From Halalkalicoccus sp. CGA53 (GTDB lineage: Archaea > Halobacteriota > Halobacteria > Halobacteriales > Halalkalicoccaceae): 64,000 nucleotides of DNA. The position numbers were made by a program, and so were the translations under genes. Under the pieces are notes generated by a model. That model was not told the origin of the DNA, ran no database searches, and saw only the letters and a list, made by a program, of their open reading frames with translations. The stretch lies in contig NZ_CP144124.1 in the NCBI RefSeq assembly GCF_036429475.1, forward strand, positions 124,001 to 188,000, in the 5' to 3' direction. Positions 17,901-25,668 of the stretch are shown here, piece by piece; position 1 is the first letter of the stretch, and every line of letters begins with the position of its first letter.

Positions 17901-18154
17901 GAGAGCAGATCTGCCGGTCCGAAGCGTCGTTCGTAGCACTCCTGGATTACGCTCGAGAACGTGAGTAGGTGTAGGCGAAGAGGTGGGTGATCTTCCGCCC
18001 ACGCGTCAGTAATCTCTCGATGATGATTCGCATTGTCATCGATATAGAGAACGCTTTCGGGGTGGACTCCTGCGAGCGATTCAGCGCGGTTGAACGCTTC
18101 TTGACGAAGTGACTGAAATTCAGATCCTAAGAGAACGGTCGGAGGTGGACACAT
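14930..18154 (-). CDS. AddB-like PD-(D/E)XK nuclease / inactive-helicase subunit (pair 1, subunit B)
   Basis: About 1074 residues from the ATG at 18154 (MCPPPTVLLG); the frame extends to 18220. The N-terminal half resembles an AddB/RexB-type helicase domain with no clear Walker A. The C-terminal nuclease carries YAQCGFKFYLNQVL, GVIDRAGV and GIVYDYKTG with LPLYAAAAK. It ends with CRYCDFSEIC. Together the four cysteines match the Fe-S clamp of AddB nucleases, and the D/DYK residues look intact. A TATA-like AT-rich stretch at about 18172-18184 suits a leaderless start at 18154. The stop overlaps the A-subunit start by 17 bp. Divergent from the nuclease-like gene at 18300. Confidence 0.85.
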   Translation of the reverse strand: MCPPPTVLLGSEFQSLRQEAFNRAESLAGVHPESVLYIDDNANHHREITDAWAEDHPPLRLHLLTFSSVIQECYERRFGPADLLSINNRRQLIAQALRDIDGEVPLDDPHLHRESIMELFNALEADGYNTPLTIQSLIDSQGVSSEASETVLTAYERYATLRTDLLTDGLYTLGGAYERLLSDEVDIESLLSSVDVVVLSGFYELTTLQRAFIEKLAGSLPMVVILPAVDTDASVESGANEAIKDALEFYETLDAEFHQLKREQPTALSASAGAMYDPNVTGRIDLSDASIEWQTAATPDREIRQIAGQIRAKLADGVDPTEIVVAIPGLISYREHFQDYFEAADIPTALVVNKLLYQTAVGRAVLDLLELCTGVQRSDIFTQLLANPFVTLTHGLGTSEAELSRRARLLPTTDVEVFLSELDADTKAVLDDFLDACSEVSSLPGTDGAQTFETLIDRLGIEDALADLESEQNVYDAQMEHRSFGQIQQVLDSTAYVCELTDVDDPVELIDEELQTLRIPPPRQPTRGVVSIIGLEDAYLSSYSHLYLAGLTEADFPIRPDRPIYFQTLVDELSSLSFSQPRLEARYQFATLVSSADSVVLSTPKATFTDEPLLESSILDELCRVSTLEATEPQQSICTREDLQRAVNQLGSPTEMHAAVDAAIERADFTADCGKWLQAGTDCTANRASAGLTEHDAQIDPERIESLYPTAIREPYSPTRLKKYAQCGFKFYLNQVLDFDEPEEYNLEPDALELGSLLHDILERFFTELQSEQGEPVDLRAHSISELESKLASAAFVEIDDASLPYNDQFYRQWLEQLLAGLATPEENPYYGENRAHGGDDRGLLIRFLEEEYENRSDTPMLFEASLGVGADEEHLALETPSGDSITVRGVIDRAGVKADDDGAPEGIVYDYKTGNPKVKNTLDGIEFQLPLYAAAAKPALEKHYGNSIKTVDSGFYQIKPPATLSSTRSWTLRKYFDRTDEPEVEFERFHNEVIPERLGTIAAAIGDGVFHTTIVDEQTAGCRYCDFSEICDVRPHRRRDVVETITETENTVYVPEQAENRSYLKSLGGDADE

Positions 18155-18299
18155 ACTATATGCCGGTAATGATAGTAAAAATAGTTTTGCGATGTATTCA
18201 AATAGAAAACTCGTTGACAAACCTTTTTAAGCGAAAGTCGCGAATTCCGCAGAACACTATCGCTGGACTATTTCAACCAGGAATGAATTGCCGTCTTTG

Positions 18300-19124
18300 A
18301 TGGTAGAGTATCCGAAACCGAATCTCGATGAGTTACCCGAATTGTACACAGACCTCGATCATTTGTTAGTGGATGTAGAACAAACCCTCCGAGAGCATTT
18401 CGAAGTAAGAACAAAAAATGGGGTAGACATGATTTTCTTTGGAGAAGCTGACCAGGATACATACTTAGAGGCGATCCACGCTGACCGGGATACAATGATT
18501 CCGTTCTTTCAAAAGATAGCGGGGGTCCCTGATCGCGAACTCGAACGTCTCTATGGTGTCGCGAATTTCAATCGATTTCGTACCCGAAAATCTGACTTTT
18601 ACACTGAGGAGGAAGCAATCATATTTGCCAATGCCATGGTTGACCTCTTACCTGATAATCTCTATCTAGAGACACCACTCTATACGTTCGTGAAAATGTG
18701 GGAGAATGATCAGAGACGACACGTCAGGGCACGGTATGAACGAGATGTACGAGAATATCTTGATTCTTGTGGTTTTTCAAATTTTAAGGGAAACTCACTT
18801 CCTGGAGAACCTGACTTTGTAGTTCCAAATACGGAGCCATACGAAGTGATTGGTGAGGTCCGGGTGATACAGCCTCGGGATTACAAAAAAAGATTCAAAG
18901 AATTTGGTTCAGAGGCCCGGGCTGCGGAGATCCATTTCCCCAATGCGAAGTTTGTAGCCGTTGCGCATGTTGGGCGGCAGATAGAGCGACGAAACAGAGC
19001 GGAATTACGTAAGATGTTGTATGAATCCAGTGCGGCTGAAATCCATGCTGCTTTTTTCCAAGACGAATTAAATCTTCTAGTCAATAAATTAGAAGAATGG
19101 GGGATCTCACGAAGCAAGCGATGA
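18300..19124 (+). CDS. Predicted restriction-endonuclease-like protein next to a methyltransferase
   Basis: A 274-residue protein. The N-terminal ~130 residues are helical (LYTDLDHLLVDVEQTLREHF; FRTRKSDFYTEEEA; YLETPLYTFVKMWENDQRRH). The C-terminal part has PGEPDFVVPNTEPYEVIGEVRV, with D172 and E186-V-R188 in the places of a PD-(D/E)XK core. The last catalytic residue would be Arg rather than Lys, so activity is uncertain. The methyltransferase gene starts about 60 bp downstream on the same strand, which suggests a restriction-modification-like pair. The frame opens at a TTG at 18288; the ATG at 18300 is preferred. It is AT-richer than its neighbours. Confidence 0.6.
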   Translation: MVEYPKPNLDELPELYTDLDHLLVDVEQTLREHFEVRTKNGVDMIFFGEADQDTYLEAIHADRDTMIPFFQKIAGVPDRELERLYGVANFNRFRTRKSDFYTEEEAIIFANAMVDLLPDNLYLETPLYTFVKMWENDQRRHVRARYERDVREYLDSCGFSNFKGNSLPGEPDFVVPNTEPYEVIGEVRVIQPRDYKKRFKEFGSEARAAEIHFPNAKFVAVAHVGRQIERRNRAELRKMLYESSAAEIHAAFFQDELNLLVNKLEEWGISRSKR

Positions 19125-19152
19125 AGCCGGTCACACTCGAGTGATATATACA

Positions 19153-19160
19153 TTTAAGTA
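19153..19160 (+). promoter_or_regulatory. Predicted TATA box of the 19.2-kb methyltransferase
   Basis: TTTAAGTA lies 24-31 bp before the ATG at 19184, the position expected for a leaderless archaeal transcript. The methyltransferase can thus be transcribed separately from the gene before it. Confidence 0.45.
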
Positions 19161-19183
19161 CTAAGGGGCAGCAGTTTTAGCAG

Positions 19184-20545
19184 ATGAAAGGGCATGTTCC
19201 AACCCCACCTGAACTTGCAGATTCGATGGTAGAGAAGCTCTTCTCAATTCGCACTCCGAAAGAGGGCGATCGGGTTCTCTATCCCGGAATGGGAACCGGA
19301 CCGTTTGTTGCAGCCGTTGAGCGGTTTTGCGAACGTGAAGGCATGGCAGTGCCCGATGGTATTGGAGTCGAACTCGATCCGGAACTGCTCGCCGAGTCAC
19401 AAGAACTTCACGCCGAACGTACAGTGGATATTATGGAACGTGATTTCCTTCGCGATCTCTCTGATTTGGACTCATTCGAATATATCATTGGAAACCCACC
19501 ATATGTTCCAATAGAAGACCTTGACGAGAAGGAAAAAACGCGATACAAAGGTGGATTTGACACCGCTACCGGTCGATTCGATCTCTATGCTCTCTTTTTT
19601 GAACAGGCACTCACGAAGCTCACTGACGATGGTGTTCTCGTCTTCGTTACACCGGAGAAGTTCGAATATGTAGGTAGTGCAGCGCCACTGAGAAAGCTTC
19701 TTCAATCGTACTCAATCGAGGAGATCGAGCATGTGGCAGAAGACTCGTTTGATGGGGTCACTGCTTATCCGACGATCACCACGATCACGCAAGAAGGCTC
19801 AGAGGAGACTCGGGTCGTTCGTCGAGACGGCACCTCTTCGTCAGTTGTTCTGCCGAAAGATGGGTCCAGTTGGGCGAGTCAGATACGGGGAGTAGATCTT
19901 TCTGACCTCGAGACAGGCGTGACGCTTGGAGAGGTCTGTAGCCGAATTAGCTGTGGTGTCGCCACTGGAGCAGATGGGCTTTTTGTCCAGAACCGGGAGG
20001 AAGTTCCACCGCAGCTTCTCGATGAGTGGACGTACCCCACCACATCGGGAAAGCAGCTTCAGTTGAACGACGGCCCCGATTGCGGAAGCGTGTTCATCTC
20101 TCCATATGCCAAAGATGGTTCGCTTATCGATGAAGACGAGTTAGGTGATTTCGGCCAATGGGCCGAGATGCACAGAGACCGTCTCGAAGATCGATATTGC
20201 TATCAAAACGGTCACCGAGCGTGGTACGCCTGGCACGAACGCCCACCGTTGGATGATATACTCCAACCCAAAATCCTTTGTCAAGATATTGCCAAGGAGC
20301 CAAAGTTCTGGATCGATGAATCGGGTGAGGTCGTTCCGCGTCACACGGTTTACTATCTCATTCCAGAAGATCACGTCGACCATCGAGAGCTCGCGGAGTA
20401 TCTTAACGGACCGGAAGCACGCGTTTGGTTGGAGGCAAACTGCCAGCGAGCAGCAAACGGCTACTACCGGCTTCAATCGAAGGTGCTGAAAGAACTCCCA
20501 GTACCCCGTGAGTTTGGAGCAGAGTATCAGGCAACGTTGGTTTGA
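19184..20545 (+). CDS. N6-adenine DNA methyltransferase (class I, NPPY type)
   Basis: A 453-residue SAM-dependent DNA methyltransferase. Motif I is VLYPGMGTGPF at residues 31-41, the acidic end of strand 2 is GVELDPELL, motif III-like is MERDFL, and the catalytic motif IV NPPY is at 104-107. The C-terminal half (CSRISCGVATGADGLFV; YYRLQSKVLKELPVP) looks like a target-recognition region of the Eco57I/type I kind. It methylates adenine at N6 in a specific sequence. Paired with the nuclease-like gene upstream, it probably marks self DNA. A TATA box suits its ATG at 19184. Confidence 0.88.
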   Translation: MKGHVPTPPELADSMVEKLFSIRTPKEGDRVLYPGMGTGPFVAAVERFCEREGMAVPDGIGVELDPELLAESQELHAERTVDIMERDFLRDLSDLDSFEYIIGNPPYVPIEDLDEKEKTRYKGGFDTATGRFDLYALFFEQALTKLTDDGVLVFVTPEKFEYVGSAAPLRKLLQSYSIEEIEHVAEDSFDGVTAYPTITTITQEGSEETRVVRRDGTSSSVVLPKDGSSWASQIRGVDLSDLETGVTLGEVCSRISCGVATGADGLFVQNREEVPPQLLDEWTYPTTSGKQLQLNDGPDCGSVFISPYAKDGSLIDEDELGDFGQWAEMHRDRLEDRYCYQNGHRAWYAWHERPPLDDILQPKILCQDIAKEPKFWIDESGEVVPRHTVYYLIPEDHVDHRELAEYLNGPEARVWLEANCQRAANGYYRLQSKVLKELPVPREFGAEYQATLV

Positions 20546-20813
20546 AAACGACCGATCCGAGATCCTATGCAATCAGCACTGCTTAGCAGGTTGATTTGAA
20601 CGGAAATGTCACTCTAAAAAGGAGAGGTGAGTATATACTGGTTGAGGACCCGTTGACAGCATGTTCCGAAAAGTATGGCGACTTCTTCGAAGCTCGTCAG
20701 ATGGAGACGCTAGGGGCGCACCCGACAACAAGAGTGGCCTATCGACGGATAATTGGGTTTAGGAGAGATCTGATGAATATCCATATTCGCACTATACGGA
20801 GGCAGTCGAGGAC

Positions 20814-21107
20814 GTGAAACAGCTGAAACGTGAGAAGCGTCACGACGAGGTAGAACAGCTTCTACTCTGGTGTATCGATTTTGTAGAAGCCGAAGCAGAG
20901 TGGGAACAAAACCAAGGCTACAGGTTTGCCGCAATTGCTCCTGCCTATTATGAACACCTAGCAATCGTTTATCGAAAAGAGGGAAGACATATAGACGAGA
21001 TTCAGGTGTTAGAACGGTATGTAGACGCCTACAGGTCTGTGGGGAATGACCCGAAAGATGATATGGATCGACGGCTTAAGCGAGCACGCGAACTGCACAA
21101 CCAGTAA
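20814..21107 (+). CDS. Small TPR-like helical protein, possibly 5'-truncated
   Basis: A 97-residue helical protein. It contains DEVEQLLLWCIDFVEAEAEW and AIAPAYYEHLAIVYRKEGRH followed by VLERYVDAYRSVG, a pattern of paired helices like a tetratricopeptide repeat. The annotated start is a GTG at 20814. In the same frame upstream, codons read RSDEYPYSHYTEAVED back to a stop at about 20767, and they look coding. The real start may therefore have been lost by a frameshift or lie in the preceding ORF in another frame (20596-20817). Role unknown; TPR-like domains usually mediate protein contacts. Confidence 0.5.
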   Translation: MKQLKREKRHDEVEQLLLWCIDFVEAEAEWEQNQGYRFAAIAPAYYEHLAIVYRKEGRHIDEIQVLERYVDAYRSVGNDPKDDMDRRLKRARELHNQ

Positions 21108-21213
21108 GTTATCAGCTTCGGGTGAACCAATGGCCGTCGTCCATTCGAACGGTCATCTCTATAACAACCTGGGTGGATCATTCTGACAACCCAGAGTTGA
21201 GACAACTACCTCA

Positions 21214-21220
21214 TTTAATA
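21214..21220 (+). promoter_or_regulatory. Predicted TATA box of the 21.2-kb gene
   Basis: TTTAATA lies 24-30 bp before the ATG at 21244, consistent with leaderless transcription of this gene as its own unit. Confidence 0.45.
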
Positions 21221-21243
21221 TTCAAAAAGGACATTATAGAGCA

Positions 21244-22674
21244 ATGGCTGTATTCCGACCGAGTACTGACGGACTTCTACAGGGGTGGAAAGAATTGATT
21301 CGGAGTGAGCCATCCGGACCTGGGTTCAATCTACGAGAAAATCGGCAGACGATATTCAATACTCGGATGAATGCGTTTCTGGAATCTCCCTCAGAAGAAC
21401 GGTTTCTCGAACTCTGGAGAGAGGATGCGATTACAGCGTACGAGAACCCAGGCCCACAACTCGTATTGCACTCATTCAACGAAGAGATCCAGACTCTAGC
21501 TGACTTCTTTCAAGAACTCTCCGAAGCAGATGTGTATAATGAGGATTGGTCGGAACGCATGTGGAACTGGGCTCTCTGGGAAGTCTATACTCGGCTGAAC
21601 GCTGACCAGCCAGTGATTCTAACCAAGGAGGCCACAACTGGGCTCAAAGGGCTTGGAGTAGATGTCTCTGGCTCGTTCGAGGATCGGATGAATTCGTTAC
21701 GAGAGTTCAGGGAGTATTACACCGACCAGATCGGCCATCCAACTTCCGGAACCCCTCACGAGACCACGATACGCATCGAACTCGAGCAGTTCTTCCACGC
21801 ACTCTTGACCCTCTCGGCTGAGGACGTCTCTGCGGAACTCAAAGGGCCGTACAAGCGGTTCTACCGTGCGGTACACGGCGGTCGGGAGGCTGTGTCAGAA
21901 CGCACTGAATCTGTCTCATTGCAGAATGAGACCTCAGTGGTCTATGCCTATGCATGGGCGAAAGCGAACGGAGCGTACGGGAGGGAGAATCGACCAGATT
22001 ACTGGGGTGGAACCCATTGGGAAAACTGGAAGGACGCCTACGCCACATACATCGATGAGTCAATTCGAAGCGAGTTCACGCTTGAAGATCTCAAGCCAGA
22101 AGATGTTGAACCGCTTTTCGACGAACTCACTCGTAGCGATGCAGCACCAATCAGCAAACCAGTAGCAACGTATCTGATGGGGAGTCAGTGGGGAACCTAC
22201 GTCTGGAATGACGTCGTAGATCGTTTCGTCGAGAATCCTGAGGAGTCCAGTGCTTTGCTCTCGTTTTTCTTTGACGACTCGGAGGACGTCATGGAACGAT
22301 TGGCAGCGTTCAAAGCGCATACGATCCACCTCGTCGATGAAAACGACAGGAGTCCGGGATCGATTCAGCGAATGGCGACGTCATTACTGATGGTAGCCCA
22401 TCCGGACGAGCACGTTGGCTTACCCCCACAGAAGACGGCGACATTTCTCACAGACAAGAGCACGCTCCCAAAGTTCAAATCGGGATTCCGACCAGAACAG
22501 TATGCGGTCATCATCCACGCACTGCGGACCCTTCGTAATGAACTCGAGCAAGCGCTTCGGGAACTTGGATCAGATCAGAGGATGACCATGCTCGATGTTC
22601 ATAATGTGATCTGGATTTACGAAGGGACTGGAGAGCCGATTGAAGCGCAACTCCCGCCAGAAATAGGGGAGTGA
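21244..22674 (+). CDS. Unknown protein sharing a domain with the McrB-like protein of this island
   Basis: A 476-residue soluble acidic protein without an enzymatic motif that I recognise. Residues ~45-190 match residues ~458-610 of the McrB-like protein at 34147-38004. Shared features in order are F-E-PSE-RF--LW, LTLWELF/WALWEVY, YPIINSSTRDGLEFFGY versus QPVILTKEATTGLKGLG, and FKQEYRALVGHGSSGTDHE versus REYYTDQIGHPTSGTPHE. The remainder includes SKPVATYLMGSQWGTYVWND, which resembles the same type of fold again. McrB N-terminal parts recognise target DNA, so this may be a stand-alone specificity or regulatory module. It sits between the methyltransferase and the CARF/PIN pair. Confidence 0.7.
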   Translation: MAVFRPSTDGLLQGWKELIRSEPSGPGFNLRENRQTIFNTRMNAFLESPSEERFLELWREDAITAYENPGPQLVLHSFNEEIQTLADFFQELSEADVYNEDWSERMWNWALWEVYTRLNADQPVILTKEATTGLKGLGVDVSGSFEDRMNSLREFREYYTDQIGHPTSGTPHETTIRIELEQFFHALLTLSAEDVSAELKGPYKRFYRAVHGGREAVSERTESVSLQNETSVVYAYAWAKANGAYGRENRPDYWGGTHWENWKDAYATYIDESIRSEFTLEDLKPEDVEPLFDELTRSDAAPISKPVATYLMGSQWGTYVWNDVVDRFVENPEESSALLSFFFDDSEDVMERLAAFKAHTIHLVDENDRSPGSIQRMATSLLMVAHPDEHVGLPPQKTATFLTDKSTLPKFKSGFRPEQYAVIIHALRTLRNELEQALRELGSDQRMTMLDVHNVIWIYEGTGEPIEAQLPPEIGE

Positions 22675-22772
22675 GGGTATGGTACTCGCTGGACGATGAG
22701 CACGACCAACCTCTGAATAACGGGACCTGAGAGTGTATACGGCTGTTCAGGTCTCTATAGCGATTCTGACGG

Positions 22773-23834
22773 TCATCGTTGATCGAATCGCTCCACGATT
22801 TGAATAGCCCGTCCGAGTTTTGGTTCGATGACTGGGCTTCGAACATCAACCTCGACTTTTTCGTCCTGCCAGTGTTTTCCTGTTTTCCCGTCCCAGACTC
22901 CATACAGCGTTATTTTGGGGAGTTGAAGGACACCGAACTGGACAGCGAGAACATACAGAGCGTTCGCCACGTCTTCCCACGATGCCGTTGTGGTTCGTGG
23001 CAAGTCGATCGGAAACGAGACGTGATGAGCCCACACTCCGGCTTCCTGTGCGTTGTCGATGAAGCCGTAATCGTTGCTGAACAGAAGCACTCGCTTTCTA
23101 TTCCCGATATCGTACTGGCGGTAGGCTTCGATGATCTCCTCATCTCCAGTCCCGATCTCGTCGGTGTCCTCGGCCGGTACGAGATCCGCCGTCCTGCGTG
23201 AGGCGAGTCGACGGAATTCATAGAGTCCCAGAAAGCCCTCGCGATTGTCGCCTGCGGGCTGGTTCTGGAGTCGCGCGAACTCCTCGCCAAATGCCTCGGT
23301 GAGACGCCTCGTTTCGTAGTGTTTGTAATGCCAATCGAGTTCTTTTTTCACCCCTTTCGAGAGTGCGTAACCGGTCGTAGCGGGACGATCACTCGCATCG
23401 GATCTACCCGTTCTCGGATCGATATCGAGAACCTCCGGGATACGAAAGCCCATGAGATTCGTATCGAGTCCGATCATGATCGGGGAATGACCTGCTTCGA
23501 GATCAGGATAGCCACGACGCCGAACGAACTCGAGAAGATCGTCGTGGTTCTCTAAGGGAAGCAATCCTCCTCCGATCACGCCCCGGATATAGCTGTTCTC
23601 GTCGGGGAGATCCTCGAATACCTGTGAACCGTGTTCGATCTCGACTGCCTCCCGATTTTCCTGGTAGGTTACTGCTCCCTGGGTGAAACGGACGGTCGCG
23701 ATACCGTTGTCTTCAAGATCGAATCGAAAAAGTTCTCCAATAGTCTCACAAGGGTGCTTGACGGAGATTTTAGTCGTACCCGAATCGTACAGCGCGTTCA
23801 AAACGGACAGGAGGTGTTTACGAGAGACGTACAT
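22773..23834 (-). CDS. PIN-like nuclease, effector partner of the CARF-like gene
   Basis: A 353-residue protein. Residues 1-115 form an uncharacterised N-terminal domain (FRFDLEDNGIATVRFTQG). From residue 118 there is a PIN-like domain: D124 in IGLDTNLMGF, E165 in GVKKELDWHY, D231 in GDEEIIEAYRQY and D255 in LLFSNDYGFIDNA. This is the order of acidic residues that bind metal in PIN ribonucleases. The last ~50 residues are basic and beta-rich. Its ATG overlaps the stop of the upstream CARF-like gene (TAATG), so the two are made together. Inference: a nuclease switched on by a nucleotide signal sensed by the partner. Confidence 0.7.
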   Translation of the reverse strand: MYVSRKHLLSVLNALYDSGTTKISVKHPCETIGELFRFDLEDNGIATVRFTQGAVTYQENREAVEIEHGSQVFEDLPDENSYIRGVIGGGLLPLENHDDLLEFVRRRGYPDLEAGHSPIMIGLDTNLMGFRIPEVLDIDPRTGRSDASDRPATTGYALSKGVKKELDWHYKHYETRRLTEAFGEEFARLQNQPAGDNREGFLGLYEFRRLASRRTADLVPAEDTDEIGTGDEEIIEAYRQYDIGNRKRVLLFSNDYGFIDNAQEAGVWAHHVSFPIDLPRTTTASWEDVANALYVLAVQFGVLQLPKITLYGVWDGKTGKHWQDEKVEVDVRSPVIEPKLGRAIQIVERFDQR

Positions 23835-24301
23835 TAGACCATCTCCGCGAAATCCACTAACTCGGCGTTTGTACGTGGAATATCAGGATAGCACCGGCCG
23901 TGATCGACTGACTGCAAATGGAGATAATAGACGTGATCTGCTTCATACTGCAAGCCAACCTGGAACGCGATCGCGGACATAAACTTCCGTCCGGGTGTGA
24001 AATTGACTGCTACACTAACTGACTGAGCTCGGGCATCCGAAATCCCGTCAATGTAAAAAGACATGATCTGTCTATACTGTGTTTCTGATTCCAGTTCGTG
24101 TACAGTCACAGTCGGTGAAACGTCGTAGGCGGCGACGATGTCCTCGAGCAGTGGAACCAGATATTTGGTCGTTTCAACCAGTCCGGGGTTCGATAGCATA
24201 CGAATTTCCTCTGGAATCACACCCTCATCGCATGCAGCAATCAAGGGATTCACCACCGCCTCAATAGTCGGACTTGCGTTCGTCAGCCAGATTACAGACA
24301 T
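23834..24301 (-). CDS. CARF-like ligand-sensing protein
   Basis: A 155-residue Rossmann-like protein from the ATG at 24301 (a TTG at 24322 is also in frame). It begins with a beta strand and loop, MSVIWLTNASPTIEAVV. Later come IRMLSNPG, VTVHELESE and the key segment SVSVAVNFTPGRKFMSAIAF followed by ADHVYYLHLQS. The T-PG-K-M-SA pattern is the signature loop of CARF domains, which bind cyclic oligoadenylates or other nucleotides. The gene is only a sensor; the coupled downstream gene supplies the PIN-like nuclease. No cas gene or CRISPR array is in the window, so the signal source is unknown. Confidence 0.65.
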   Translation of the reverse strand: MSVIWLTNASPTIEAVVNPLIAACDEGVIPEEIRMLSNPGLVETTKYLVPLLEDIVAAYDVSPTVTVHELESETQYRQIMSFYIDGISDARAQSVSVAVNFTPGRKFMSAIAFQVGLQYEADHVYYLHLQSVDHGRCYPDIPRTNAELVDFAEMV

Positions 24302-24417
24302 TCGTCCTGTACTTGAGTTCAAACAGTATGAATGTCACTCTATAGTTGATAGACAAGATCCCGATAGATAGTGGTCTCCCAAACGGTCATATAGATGACT
24401 TCCAATGGGAGAATGAG

Positions 24418-25411
24418 ATGTCTCGAAAGCCGCTCCGAGGCGTTGTTCCGATGTTCGGCGGAGCTACCAGCTACGTTGATACCCTTGACAGAATTCTTCG
24501 ATTTGTTCACACCCATCAGCCGAGTGTTGATGAGTTAGTTGGATGGCATAGAGGCACGTTTGAGCAGGTATCGAGTAGAGAGTCAATTGCGCGCCGAGTT
24601 GATTACCTCGAAGATGTTGGATTCATTGTTTTAGAGGGGACAGCGTGGAAACTTGGTCAAGAAGGGAAGGCGTATGTTACGGACCAGACGACCGATACAC
24701 TTCTCGAAATCATGTGCAGGCGGAACGTTGGACTCCGTAGTTTGCTTTATGCACTTTCAGTCGGCCCAATGACGATCAGAGAGATCAGTCAGCAACAGCT
24801 TGATACTCATCCTGATCTTGGATGGGATCCAGCGAACACAGATATGGCAATTCAGCGGGTAAACTGGCTTCGAAGTCTCGGCTTGGTTCGGAAAGAGGAC
24901 AATAGTTATGTTCTCACTGAAGATGGACATGGATTCATAAGCGACTCCGTTGAGCAGTGGGCTGGTTCGTCGTACAATGTAGCTTGCGCTGATTCGAGCG
25001 CCATCGCTACCGGTGTTTATGAAACGACCGTACAGGCTCGCTCCATGGATCCCGAATTTCGAGCTACAGTACTGTCTGAGTACAATACGACCTGTCCTGT
25101 TTCCGGAATCGATCATCCTGCATTGCTGGACGTAGCACACGTGCTTTCTTGGAGCGAATATCCAAATATCAGAGCCGATCTGAGGAATGTGATTCCCTTG
25201 GGTAAAACACATCATGCCGCGTTCGATCGAGGACTGTACCATCGATGAGGAGTACCGGATTCAGGTGAACCCGGAGTTCGAGACCCAAAGTGAAATCCTA
25301 CAACGAATCCTTATCGGCCGGGCTGGTGAGACGCTAACGATGTCTACGTTAAATCCGGATCGAAATTATCTCCAGCGCCATAATTCGACGCTGAAATGGA
25401 TGTCGGGATGA
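24418..25411 (+). pseudogene. HNH endonuclease with winged-helix domains, frameshifted
   Basis: The first frame (from the ATG at 24418) encodes two winged-helix-like repeats (SIARRVDYLEDVGFIVLEG; IQRVNWLRSLGLVRKED) and then an HNH domain: TCPVSGIDHPALLDVAHVLSW, RNVIPLGKTHHAAFDRGL. It stops at 25248 right after GLYHR. A second frame, open from before 25214, continues exactly where the family goes on: TIDEEYRIQVNPEFETQSEI to HNSTLKWMSG at 25411. An indel near 25232-25240 has therefore split the gene. The HNH catalytic residues lie before the break, so a shortened protein could keep them, but loss of function is more likely. It was probably a site-specific or modification-dependent nuclease. Confidence 0.75.
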
Positions 25412-25668
25412 GCTATCCCATTTCAATCAAGTCAGAACAAAAGCGCTCAAAATGCAGAGTGCGCTTAAGAATCGGCACAGCAGGGGCTTCGAACTGTGCA
25501 GGCGAGTGCGTAATCAATCGGCAATATATACTGCGTATGAGAGCGTAAACGGCCTTATTAGTTTGATGTCCTACTAAAAAGTCGAATAAAACCAGAGTTT
25601 ATGAATGGGTCGGACCTTGGTACCCGGACACGTACATTAAAGAATATCAACTTCCATTGGCAGGATGA
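25412..25668 (+). promoter_or_regulatory. Intergenic region with the promoter of AddAB-like pair 2
   Basis: No gene is seen here. The part before 25669 is AT-rich (ACATTAAAGAATATC near 25636-25650) and holds the probable TATA element about 25 bp before the ATG at 25669. Confidence 0.35.
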
